Part shown: positions 35,401-47,637 of the stretch, in pieces
Position numbering within the stretch: position 1 is the stretch's first letter
Layout of the letters: the number at the start of each line of letters is the position of its first letter
NCBI RefSeq assembly: GCF_963675165.1
Contig: NC_087389.1
Coordinates: forward strand, 95,001 to 159,000
Length of the DNA stretch: 64,000 bases
Direction: 5' to 3'
Origin: Halichondria panicea
Taxonomy: Eukaryota; Porifera; Demospongiae; Suberitida; Halichondriidae
The notes under the pieces: model-generated
What the model was told of the DNA's origin: nothing
The model's input: only the letters and a program-made list of their open reading frames with translations
The model's database searches: none
Made by a program: the position numbers and the translations under genes

Positions 35401-38229
35401 CACTCTCAACAACTACTTTGCCAGTGCTGATAAAAACATTGACCTGAAGCATGTCGTCAATAGCAGTGTGAGTGATTGAACTACGTGTATAGCGATTAAT
35501 GTTTGTATACTTTCATGTGTTGTGTAGCAAGGATGTACTTAATCAATTGTTGCATGCTGCAGATACATTCTCAGTATTTCAAGATTATCCGTTTAGTTTT
35601 TATAGTATACTGATTGGTTGTCAACGTGTACATGTACGTTCTATAATTATTGTCCATCAATCAGCTCACTTACCACTTTCCCGAGACTGCCATCTTGGCT
35701 GATACTAAACGCTACTGGAGACTGATGCAATCATTGGAGGAGGACAATATGAAGATAAGAATGACTCACGATGGTCAGTGCATGTACACACTGTCCATAC
35801 TCAATGTTTTAGCCTCATGAAGATAAGAATGACTCACGATGGTCAGTGCATGTACACACTGTCCATACTCAATGTTTTAGCCTCATGAAGATAAGAATGA
35901 CTCACGATGGTCAGTGCATGTACACACTGTCCATACTCAATGTTTTAGCCTCTAGATAGTTAAACGGCCATTACCTAGGCCATGTACATGTACGAGCGTC
36001 CACCCACATACAGTGTACAATTGGCAAGTTCTAATTTGCTCACAGGGTATCTGAAGTTGTACCAGTTGCAAGAACCCATGGACCTGTCTCGGTATCATGT
36101 GATCCTGGTTGATGAGGCACAGGATCTTTCACCAGGTTCTACAAGTGCTGTCAAACTAAAAATAAGGACATTTTTGTCAATGAGTTGTTTTTAGTTCATT
36201 CAACTACATTACATGTATAGGGAGACGGTGATAGCTCGCTGTAGTTGTTCATCGCACTGACATGGAGCTTTGTTTGTCCTCTTACAGCCATCACCGATAT
36301 TTTGACACGTCAGCAGACAGCAAAGGTGTTTGTGGGAGACCCCAACCAGCAGATCTATTCGTTCAGAGGCGCCTGTAATGCCCTCAACCAGATCACTGCC
36401 ACCCACACCTACCATCTCTCAAGGGTGAGCTAGATCACTGCCACCCACACCTACCTTCTCTCCAGGGTAAGCTAGATCACTGCCACCCACACCTACCATC
36501 TCTCCAGGGTAAGCTAGATCACTGCCACCCACACCTACCATCTCTCCAGGGTAAGCTAGAAAGAATACGTGTAGTGGGAGGTTTGGTAAGAGGACCACTC
36601 CCACCCGATTGTTGTCCAGTCCAGAGATGCAGTACCTCGGGTTAGGGCAAACCTCAACCTTAGTTGTAAATGTGATTGAAAAGGAAAACTTACCTCTTAA
36701 AAGTTGAAGTGTTATAGTCGAGTAATAACCGCACACAGCTTTGCCTGCGTCACAACTATTACAAGTTTCCCTTTCAGTCTTTCAGATTTGGACCTGAGAT
36801 CTCTTACGCTTGTGAGCTTGCCCTCTCCCACTTCAAGCCTGACAAACAGCAGATCCTCATCGGCACACTGAAAGATGGTGATAAACATCAAACATTAATT
36901 GATTGACTTATAATAGTATGGTTGCAGGCAGTATCACTGGTGAGAGTGTGTCTGGACAGGAGGCGGTCATTTGTCGTCTTAACGCCACCCTCTTTGATGA
37001 GGTTGTCACGGTGATCAGGGCTAGGCCACACGCTTGCATTGGGTTTGCTGGTGTGGAGTCAAAGAAGGTACCCGTATAAGCATAATACATAATCATTTCA
37101 TTGTTGTGTGCTGATTGTGCATAATTTATACTTAATATACCCTCTTCCGTTTCAGGATCTCAATAAGTATGGCTTTAACACGCTAGAGGACATTGCTGCC
37201 CTCAAGAGAGGGGAAGACGTGAAGACTCTTAAGTTCCCTGAGATAAAGTGGGGGTACAAATCCTATCGTGATCTTGTTACCAGGGCCGTGCAGTCTGGGG
37301 ACAAACCGTTGTTGGGGAAGATAAAGGTAAACGATAGATATAGCCATGCTACAGTTGTGTGTGTCGTGATAATTCTGTAGGTGTGTGATAAATATTACAA
37401 GCAAATGCCGTATCTGATGGAGCAGATCAGGAAGAGAGTCATCTTCGATTCTAACACTGCAGGTAAGTTTTTTATTTTATTAAATGTTCAAAATCTTTCC
37501 CTTCTTGCAGATGTAATCTTCTCCACCGCTCATAAGAGCAAGGGGTTAGAGTTCGATACTGTATTCGTAGCCGACGACTACACTGCTGATTTTGAGATTG
37601 AAACTGGGGGATTTGATTCTGAAGATAGTAGTTCTGCAAGGAGTGGTAATGGTGAGTGTGTGAGCATCACATGACATCACATGACATCACATGACGTGTG
37701 TTGGATGTGTCTCGCTTTTTATCTCACTGCAGTTAGAGAGGTTGAGGAAGACGAGAGGAATCTTATATATGTCGCCATGACACGAGCAAAACGCAAACTT
37801 GTCATATCCCCAACTATTCTCGGTGTGCTTAACAAGGTATGTGTATGTGTGAACGAACGTTCTCTGTCGGTAAAGTGTGAACGATTTCTGAGCTGATTGA
37901 GACATCTTTTTTATTAATAGAAATTTGAGAAGTTTTGCTTTCCAAGAGTTCCAACTGAGGTGAGTTGGTCAAATGATAGCCATTCTATGTGTATATATAC
38001 GTACATCCAACTGCACAGGCTACTAGCACCTGTGGCCAGTGTGGTGAAGGTTGCCCACTTCTGCTAGAGAAACCAACATTTATCTTGGTAAGCAGATGTA
38101 CACTTACGACATCGACACCTATTGTATTACGTGATTAATGTTTTTGCACAGAGCACCAAGGAAACGGTATCTCAGCCTCCAGGGTGTGCTTCCTGCTGTG
38201 GCGAAAGACTGTTGCAGAAAATCTGTTAA
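32229..38229 (+). CDS. FBH1: FBH1 F-box DNA helicase 1
   Basis: Many short exons. The N-terminus holds three tandem phase-1 exon repeats with the core SFIE(D/E)VE(D/E)EQ (near 32.50, 32.74 and 33.00 kb). An F-box follows (FPREVLENILDRLGAVDLYT, 33.16-33.27 kb). UvrD-type helicase motifs then appear in order: Walker A AGTGKTTTL (34.95 kb), motif Ia ARTFHSLAFEHTG (35.15 kb), THDGYLKLYQL, Walker B VILVDEAQD (36.10 kb), VGDPNQQIYSFRGA (36.33 kb), SFRFGPEISYACE (36.78 kb), AHKSKGLEFDTVFVADD (37.53 kb) and NLIYVAMTRAKRKL (37.76 kb). The C-terminal part has paired Cys (STCGQCGEGC, CASCCGE) that could bind zinc. FBH1 is an SCF-associated 3'-5' helicase that disassembles RAD51 filaments at stalled forks. 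Two exons end inside tandem repeats that copy their donors. Confidence 0.93.
35749..35952. repeat. Three 68-bp tandem units copying an FBH1 exon end and donor
   Basis: Unit starts lie at 35749, 35817 and 35885. The first unit includes the last 25 exon bases (35749-35773, ending ACTCACGATG) and the donor GTCAGT at 35774. The next two repeat exon end, donor and intron start, and lie wholly in the intron. Confidence 0.95.
36390..36557. repeat. Four 42-bp tandem units copying an FBH1 exon end and donor
   Basis: Units start at 36390, 36432, 36474 and 36516. The first carries the last 35 exon bases (to 36424) and donor GTGAGC. Units 2-4 differ slightly: the donor reads GTAAGC and the preceding bases read TCTCTCCAGG. 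Confidence 0.95.
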
Positions 38230-38444
38230 CTTTATCACTTCAGCTCAATAATTTTTTCCAAGTTATTTATCCTTGTTTTGTATTCAACAATCACTATATC
38301 TCCACAGTGCATTCCTTCTGCATTACATGTAAACTTACAGTGATAATGATATTCACAAGCAGTTGAAGGGCGGATACTGTGCAACCAGACACGAGCTGAC
38401 ACTCTAGCTATACAAAGAGAAGTACATAACGCTGAACACAGTGC

Positions 38445-41400
38445 ATGATGTCCACTCAACCTAGACCACTATCACACAAGTCAGACTCGACAGTAACTAA
38501 CAAAGTGTCTGGACAAACTGGTGCTGCTGCTATGCCTACAAAGCACAAGAAATCCAAGCGTCTCTCATGGACCCTGGGCAGAAAGAAAGCAAGAGACGAG
38601 CCTTATGTTGCAGATGGAAGTGGTGCGAGCAAGCTAGCTAGCTGACTGCATGCATGCATACACAACATCTTATTTACTTTTTCTGGCTGCATTAGCTGCA
38701 AATGAGCTCTAATTGGCTAAATTAGCCCAAACATCCAGCTAGATGTTGTAGAGTTGTAGAGAATAAAATAATACTAAGCTGCTTGATCTACCAGGTCAAC
38801 GTACATGCAAGTAATAGCTGTTTGTTCACGTACGTACAATCTCCCCTCAGGCAAGAGCACTGCTCAGAATGGGTTTGTGAATGTTGCCCTGGAGGAGGAC
38901 CATGTGGATGGCGACGTATACACAACCGATGGACCACTGCAGTCGGGAACTCAGAGCTTGCGAAGGATCAGCAACAAATCAAGGGTGAGACCCTTCATAA
39001 TACGTGCACTCCATTACCCCAGCCTCCGGTAGCACTAGTCCCTACCTCTGTGTTCAAGTGATAGCATTACCCCAGCCTCAGGCTAGTAATAAGGAATAGT
39101 GGTACATATCTAAAACAGGGAACCCAGCCAGTTAGCAAAAGCCTTTCCTCCTACTACCTGGTGGCGGCATACATTGTTATGTCTTTCTTTCTAACCAGCT
39201 CATCAGATAATATCTTAGCGACCCCACTGTGAGTGTGTTTGTACACAAGGACTGTAGCAAGGTCAACAAATATTTTACTTGTACAGACTGAGCATAATTA
39301 TATCTCATGTCAGATAGTAAAAAATAAATCTTATTCTGTTGTAATATTGTACACTTTAGATACGGTGTAAAAGCATACTACTTTATAAGTCCTTGTCATT
39401 GTGTTGTGCGGGTGTCGTATTATTATAACTGTGCAGTGTTATTGATACTCTGAGAATAGTTCAGTGACTGAATTTGAAGCACGGCTGTTTGTTTATTTTA
39501 TTGCTCCTGTTCTTGTACATATCGCATCTGTTTCTTGTGCTAGTGTAGTCTGGGTGATTTGTGCCCAATAAATCAAGTTTCACTGATTGCAAACAGCGGA
39601 TATTTGATTACACAAGGATCCTTTGTGTATCCTAATGAGCTGATGTGCCTGCTCAACCGTAGCAAACTATTGTTATCTTCGGTGAACTGTATCTCCCTTG
39701 TCCATGATTGTATCATGTTTCTTCGATTACAATGAATGATGTTATATAAACCGTGTCTGCATTAACCCCCCCCCCCCATTGTATCACAAAACACACACAC
39801 ACACACACAGTCCCCGCCATTTGCAGAGACAAACACAAAAACACAGCGTTTCACCCTCCCTCTCTTTGGCCACCTCGGTCGAGCGCAGTCTGCCACTCAA
39901 GTCAACACTCTACCACGGAACTTCCACTCCCATTCTCACTCATTCTCCAACCCGTCCAGCATGACCGACCTCTCCATCAGTCCTCCTCTCTCTCCTTCCG
40001 ACCTCCTCCGGCCACCACAGCCACCGTCCTACATGCCTGAGGCTAACAGACGACAGAGAAGAGCCTCCCTGGTGAGCTGAGTAGTCCTGCGCTAAGCATA
40101 GCATCAATAGTCATTAATTAGTAGTCCTTTTTCTGTCCTTTAGTTGTAGTAGTGGTAGACCCTCCTGAGTAACTTCATGTGGTGTTTGTGGTGACCTGTA
40201 GTGGCCCTAGTGGGTCCATGGGTAGTGTTTTGAGGTGATAGAGATTGTCACAGTGAGTAGCTATGTGGTTGATTATAACTACTTTCTGTGTTTTGCAGTC
40301 TGAGATTGGGTTTGGGAAGCTACAGACATACACCAGACTGGAAAAGCTTGGAGAGGTGAGTGTACGGTCAGTTTAGAATACCATCCCGACCTTCAAAACA
40401 AGTTACACTGCCCCCCTTCCATAGCCGCATTCCACGGCCATATCCATAGTGACCCTGTATTCATAGCAGCTGCAATGCTGACACCTTATTGCCCTCAATC
40501 TCATTCACAGTGCCTACGTAGTCAAATACCATGCCCCCCATTTAAGGCTTAGGCTAGCTCATTGCACAGTTCTCATGGGACCTCTTTGTGACACAGGGCA
40601 TGTCAACAGAAGTGGGAGGAGATAGTTGGTACGTGTGGGAGGCTGTACACAGCTGTGTCTGTCTGAAACAAGATAGCCTCTTTATAGGCCATTTAGATCC
40701 CCTTTAGCTATTATAAGTATGTGTTGTGTGCATGGAACTGGTTGCCTACGTATACAGTGGTATAATAATTATGGATTCAAGTCTCCTTATGGTATAATAA
40801 TAATTAGGGCACTTCTAGTACTTTGTCTGCATTGTATAAATATAATCATCGAATGCGAATTGTTCCAGCGCATATACTTGGCCTATATATAATGTACTTC
40901 CTACAAGTTGTGGTTTGTTTATTTGCACTGTTTATATTATTAGCTGCTTGAGCGGTGGTAGTTTGTCAGCATACACAGGAAACTAGTCGAGTCGTGGAGG
41001 GTATTTACAAGCCTCATTGAGCACGGGCAGAAAATAGTCAACTGTGCCTTGTTTATATGGAGCGCTGTAATGTAGCCGATATCAATAGTTATGTTAGTAT
41101 AATAGTGCAGGTGAAATATTGTTGTTTGTCAGTTTTCAGTCGAACTAGGATAGTGTTTCAGAGCACACAGAACAATTACCTGACTCTGTTAGTGTGTGCA
41201 TATACAGTGTGCTCTTGACCACAACACACTCACATTGTTATGGTTATACAATGCCAGTGTGACAGACAGTATTCTATGTGTGGATATCAGTGGACTAGAA
41301 TCATAGCCATATATATTGAATTCAAAGCCTATCCAGTACATGCCTGATAGTGTAGGTAGCTACACAGGTGCAGGTGTCATGGTAGCCCACTGCTGAGTTG

Positions 41401-44400
41401 GGTAGCTTATTCACGACCTCTGTTAGTAAAGGTCTGAATGAATGTTTACCTCCTCTCATCTTGTTTCTTGCAGGGCACCTACGCCACTGTGTACAAGGGA
41501 AAGAGCAGGTACGTACACAGACAGCTGTCCACCATTATACTAATTAATTGTACTAAACGCATTTTTTTCTTATAAAGATTTGCGCTTAATTTTGTCTGAA
41601 GCGTTTAAATACTCTTGCTTTTGACGTATACCCCCCCCCCACACACACACACAGTATCACTGGGAAGCTAGTAGCACTGAAGGAGATACGACTAGAGCCA
41701 GAGGAGGGTGCTCCCTGTACTGCCATTAGGGAGATCTCGCTGTTAAAGGACCTGAAGCATGCCAACATTGTGCTGCTCCATGACATCATCCACACACACA
41801 TCTCCCTCACGCTGATATTTGAACACATGGACAGAGACTTGAAACAGTACATGGACAACTGCTCTGGGATGATGAGCATGAACAATGTCAGAGTGAGTGC
41901 TTATCTCTGTACGTATCAGTGTCAGGTGACGTGAGGGCGAGCACTGTACACGGATCACACTGTTAGAGAAAGTATTGAGATTGTTTGCATATCAGTGGCC
42001 CATCTCTCAAGATACACTCTGGTGTAGTCTTTCTGTTTGTATTAATTTGAGCTGTACATGTAACTTGATTTGTTTGTAACTATCGCTCTAGTTACGCCTA
42101 TACATGTGCATGTCCTATAACAACCTATTGTCCGCGCTAGCTGTACATGACTGCTTACACATTTGAAGCATACATGCAGCCTGATTGAAACCTCTTAGAT
42201 CATGTACGCGTCTCTTGCCTGCAGCTGTTCCTGTACCAGCTGCTCAGAGGACTGGCGTACTGTCATGCAAGGAGAATACTGCACAGGTATATTCTATCAA
42301 TTATGGCTAACTAACACAGGGCTAGGTGTGGCGGTTGGCTGATAGGTGTGTGTGCATATGATAATCTGGGACAGCTGTTTGTTTGCAGTGCATAGGCCAC
42401 TTGTGGGGTACTGAGCTGCTGGCTGATTGTCTACTGTGGTTGTGTCAGATATTTTGTTGGTGTACTAGATAAACTCCACTGCCACCACAATGGACCCACC
42501 ACCATAATGGACCCACCAGCATTGTGTGTTAATTGATAAGATAACAATGCATGGGCTTACTAGTTGTGGTTCTCAGTATGTGTCATCCCCACCACCTTTA
42601 ATCCTGTTCCAAGATTTCAGTATTTAGTACTGTACATTGCATTGGGCCATCGTCTACTTCGATTTTTTTTGAGATTCACCTCTCTTACTCGATCCGTTAT
42701 CCCAAAATTATTCCCTGAATGTCATGTACGTATATGTATAGCTATGCTGTGATGTGTACGCTTATAACTCGCATGCCCCCCCCCCCCAGAGATCTGAAGC
42801 CCCAGAACCTCCTCATTGGGGAGGAAGGAGATCTTAAACTGGCCGACTTTGGTCTAGCCAGAGCTAAGTCTGTTCCAACCAAGACCTACTCCAATGAAGT
42901 AGTCACTTTATGGTGAGCTATTATAGCTAGCTGCTAGAGGTTTTAATTCTACTCTGTACTTCCATTCATTGACTATAATTATGCATGCACAGTTCACAGT
43001 TGGTAAGGGCCTCAAATCCATAATGTATAGGCGCTGATATTCCATGTACTTTCTCTGTTCTATTAACAAATAGCTACCCATTATGTGAAGCGCATGGTTT
43101 GAATCGTATATGCAGTGAGTATAAATATAATAGGGGATATAAATTGTAACACTGTTTTATACCCCCCTTCAGGTACAGACCCCCAGATGTGTTGTTGGGC
43201 TCCATCGACTACTCAGACAACATTGACATGTGGTACGTACATGGAGTACATGTGGTATGGGGGGTACAAAATTCCTTATAGCCCCCTTTCCTAGCTATAG
43301 GGGGAGGATATGACTCAATGATTATCGATGCCACACTGATCTATTATCTCACCGTATCAATATCTCTGTTGACCACATTTCACTGACTGTGTGTAGGGGT
43401 GTTGGTTGTATCTTCTTTGAGATGGCGTGTGGGCGGCCCATGTTCCCAGGCTCAAACACGGAGGAGGAACTCTTACTCCAGTGGAAGGTATTGTTGCTAT
43501 GGATGCCTTTGTGTGCTATGCATGTATATAGCTACAGGCATTAATTTTGATCATGTATATTCTGTTAGAGGTAAAGGGACCTAGCTATTTGTATTGCCAC
43601 TCTCCTTAAGGACTTTAGAAGACCGTTTTGTGCTTTCATATTAAATTTTTAGCTGCAGCCTTTAATTTGTGTAGACATTTGTTTCAGTATTCTACCAGAT
43701 ATGACATATTGTGTTCACCAGCTATGACACCATGGATACGTGTGCTATGACACCATGGATACGTGTACGTACTCACACACTCGTTATAATAATTGTTTCT
43801 TATTCGCTGTGTAGGTTCTAGGCACTCCCACGGAGACCAGCTGGCCGGGGATCACCAAGAACAAGGAGTTTGAGTCGGCCATGTTCCCAATCTTCCACGC
43901 TGACCCCCTCACCACTCACGCCCCCCGTCTGGCATCAGAGCACGACGCCATTGACCTTCTCGAGCAGCTGCTGCGGTTCGAGTCCAAGAACAGAGTATCG
44001 GCTCTAGAGGCGATGAGGCATCCTTACTTCGAGTCACTGGGACCAGGAATACAGCAGCTACCCAACAGTGAGCTGTTGTGTGAATTAATTTGTCTGGCCT
44101 TCAATTAAAATAAGCATTCCCTATAGTATTATAGTATTTACTTTTAATTATATGTAACTAGCTAACTAACTACAGCAGATATAATTATAGAGCCCCGGCC
44201 CCTCTTCTACTTTCAAAAAGATAAGACATCCTGTACTTAATTACTTGCTAATAAATTATTAATTATCCAGTTGTAATCTCTCTCCCCCCCTCCATAGTTG
44301 TCTCCATATTCACACTACCCGAATGTACCCTCTCTGTTAACCCCGGTCAAAAAACACCCAACTCCATAGCAACGGATTCAAGATACAGCAGAGGTCGGTA

Positions 44401-44489
44401 ACAAATCGACATCATTAATTTTATGGACTTAATTCATATTTACGATACATTTTTTTTCTACAGATCGAAGAAAGAGCACTGTTTATTGA
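38445..44489 (+). CDS. CDK17: PCTAIRE cyclin-dependent kinase (CDK16/17/18 type)
   Basis: The N-terminal exon (38445-38619) encodes [14 protein letters not shown], resembling CDK17 FKRRLSLTLRG. The second (38851-38984) ends [11 protein letters not shown], like the RRIS phospho-site region. The next exon ends at about 40071 with [16 protein letters not shown], near-identical to human RRASLSEIGFGK. Its 5' border is uncertain: in-frame acceptors exist before 39811 and 39889, and an alternative start ATG lies at 39961. The kinase domain has [13 protein letters not shown], catalytic-site Lys in VALKEIRL, the PCTAIRE C-helix (41.72 kb), [10 protein letters not shown] (42.80 kb), LADFGLARA and [13 protein letters not shown]. 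The C-terminus (DRRKSTVY) resembles human NRRQSMLF. These kinases bind cyclin Y/CCNY-like partners and act in neurite growth, vesicle traffic and spermatogenesis. Symbol is by family; CDK16 or CDK18 are equally possible. Confidence 0.88.
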
Positions 44490-44754
44490 TGTAGTTGTCA
44501 TAGTTACAAGCCTCATACAATCGACAGAACCATCACAACTATACTGGTATAGTTTTTTATTGTGTAAAATTGTTTTATTTAATTTTTTCATGTTCTTTTG
44601 CGTCCAATGCTTTTTTCTATGCCCCTTTATACCGTATGCTATTATACACTTGTTATTATTATTGATGGAATGAAACATTGAGAGAATAATTATGAGCATG
44701 ATGAAATAGACTCGGAAGATGAATATGCACGGTTACTGATCATTATTTGCACGG

Positions 44755-47407
44755 TTACTGATCATTATTCGTGAGGTTCATATAGTGGAGGATACTCGAC
44801 AGTGCAATGCACAAAGCTTGTATTGGTGAGAATGGAGCTTGAAAGTCCAAACAGTATTGCTTTGTGTCCGCCTTCCCAAACTGCAGAGCCTGTAATTATA
44901 CACAACAACAAAATAAAGCAGTGAAACTAATGTGTCACTATGACATAGTTATGCATGAGCTATATACACTGAATGAAAAACATGCAGCTATTAATTGATA
45001 GAAACTACGACTGTTGTTGTCTGGGTGGACAAACCCTGGGCGGGACATAATTCCACTGATCAATATATATATAGCATGAAGGAATATTTGCTGACACCAT
45101 TCACCTCTGTAGAATTAATGGCACCGTAGCACATTGTATCTTTACACACTTCTCTAAATAACTAACTATACATATATATGTAGCTAATACATTCATGTGT
45201 GTGGTTTGTACCAAGCACTGTACTTACCACTTGGTCGTTGTGCTCAATCTGAAAGTTCTTGATGGAGTCTCAGCTCACTCGACCCCCAAAGTCTAACTCG
45301 TAGATTTGAAAGGCAGCGTTCCATTCTGCCTGTTTAGATACAAGTATCAGTGCCTCCACCTCAGTGCCCGCATCTCCAGCCTTGGGCAAAACCACGGACA
45401 CCCTCATCGGCCTGCATTTGATGTAGTTAGTGCTGATATTGACTGAGCCAAGGAAACCATTTTGGAACTGGGGGTTGCTGGTTTGGAATCGGAAACGATT
45501 TGAAATGCTGTTCCCTTCCACTTCGGCTAGGACAGTTTTTTTGCGAGTGTTTCGGGCAGTAGCAGCAGGAGAGGACTGCATGGTATCCATGACTCCGTGT
45601 ACTGGATTGAACATCGACCACACTCTCCTTAGAAACGATGGTCTACTTCGAGCAGCTGAGATCTCAACTCCCCTAGTGATAATCTCTCGGCCCAATCTTT
45701 GTCAGTATCGTTTACCTGCGAATGGCTGCAATCGAATGCTGGCTCGATGATATAGCTGGTCTGAACAGAGGCTCTTTTGCCAAGCTTTTTCCTTGATTGA
45801 AGGAGTGGGATGTACTGATTAAAGTGCTCTAGTTGAAGAAGATAGCCGTCATCAGAGGGTTCAAGTATACAGTGTAATGGATGATTCGGAGGTACAGGCT
45901 CGTACAGACGTGCCATAATATCAGCTCTTCCAATATCATAATAATTCTGCAGGGAAGGAAACAAAATTGTTTATTATTATAATAGTAATCGCTTAGTGTT
46001 ACGGTATACAAATAAAGTTTATGCACACAGCTAATAATTAGGTTACTCGAGATTACTGTCATGAGTGGTTCATTGATTTTGGTGAGGCGATTGATCTCTT
46101 GAGTGGGTAGAGGAAGGAGATGGATTCTCGCATCTTCTCCCTCACTGGCAATCTTGGACATGATGGCGTGTCGACACAGATACTCGAGGGAGGGCAGCGA
46201 TTGGTCCACCTTCAAGGTGTAGACGTGTGGGCCACAGCTCAGTATCACACTGGAATCCTGGAGCCCCCACAAAACATTCAGTTTTTTTCATTTGAAACTG
46301 TAAAATGGTGATATTAAGTTTGTTGAAAGTAGATATATTAGCAAGAAATCAAATTAGCACATTCTAAGTGTTAGATATGCCAACCTGTGATGTGGGCAAT
46401 ATTGGAAGGTCTTTTGACACTGTGAACACAACGTCTCCCTGGGTGTTGAGGAAGCCAGCAATGGGTTCGGACCTCCTGGTGTAGCCAATCACTACCAGTA
46501 GAGACTGGTCTAAGTTCCATGCAGCTGTACCATCCACAATCCCAGTGTTGCTACAGACACGTTCTGTGCGGCCGGGAGTTTGAAAAAAGACACAGTCTCC
46601 GTTTCTCAGATATGTGGATAACTTTTGACTCGGGTAGGAAAGGCTGTCTTCATTCTGGCACTGGAGTACTGGGCCGTGCCAGTGCACTGTTTGAACAGGA
46701 CCTCCTTGGTTGATGGTCATGGTTGTCACTGTATACGTATTTCCACTGTCGGCTGGGCGGACGGCAATCACTTCTCCATGGGACGTACCAAAGGCAATTC
46801 TAGTTCCTGGTTGGTTCCACGAGCCAACTAGTAAACCTGGCCTTCTTAGATAGGGAAGAAGCGGTGGCCTCTATTTGAACAGAGAAGAGGGTCATGCCCG
46901 TTACTGTAGAGTAGGACATGATGGCCTTTCCTGGCACAAGCAACGAGGTAGTAACCACATGGACTCCACTGTATGTCAGTGATGGGAACAGCTGTATTGA
47001 TCTGGAGCTTGTACGCTAGTATATTGGCACGGTTCATCCACACGATGATGCAACCACGGGAATCGTAGCTTGAAAGTCGCATTTCACTAGGCATCCATCG
47101 AACAAGTTGCACCTATGGGCACAAGCAATATTTATGGTGATGCTCTCTCTACATTATATCACACCTCTCCAAGGTGTCCTCTTAGAATAAAATGTGATTT
47201 GTAGAGGCCCTCCTCTTCCTCCTCTGGATCCAGTGCAACCAGTTCTCCGCTCCTAGCTTGGTAGCTCACCCAACTGATGCCCAGGGTGCCATCACTGCAG
47301 CCACTGGCAAGCCAGCCTCCACTGCTGTCTCTTGCCTCCTTCCAGTCAGTCAGTAGGATGTTGCTGCTGCAAGTTCCCTCTAGTCTGGCTCCAGACGCCC
47401 ACATCAT
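44755..47407 (-). CDS. TULP4: TULP4-like tubby superfamily protein with in-frame TGA
   Basis: The start at 47407 gives MMWASGARLEGTCSSNIL. WD40-like N-terminal repeats follow: WLASGCSDGTLGISWVS, LRGHLGEV, LVRWMPSEMRLSSYDSRGCI and ITDIQWSPCGYYLV, in the order of human TULP4. The tubby C-terminal domain includes NRFRFQTSNPQFQNGFLGSV, WNAAFQIYELDFGGRVS and then NFQIE, and the last exon reads LQFGKADTKQYCLDFQAPFS (human MQFGRIDGNAYILDFQYPFS). A TGA at 45270-45272 interrupts the frame between GGRVS and DSIKNFQIE. The conserved sequence continues after it into the last exon (stop 44755-44757). Vertebrate TULP4 is a putative CUL5 substrate receptor and phosphoinositide-binding protein. The TGA could be a sequencing error, a polymorphism, a real truncation or readthrough. 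Confidence 0.82.
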
Positions 47408-47637
47408 CTGCTAGCTTGTAGTTTGCTTGTACTTAGCTTGTATTTAGCTTGTTCATATCTTGTAGACATGTAGCTTGTTCAAGGGCTGGTATTATTTTTA
47501 GTGTGAATTCTTTCTTCTTCCAGCTCCACCCAAAATCATTTTGAATAATTATTGAACAGCATGACAAATAAATTATATGTTTAATCTGTAATTACGAATG
47601 GAAACGTAATGCATAAAAAAAATGCATAAAAAAGTGT

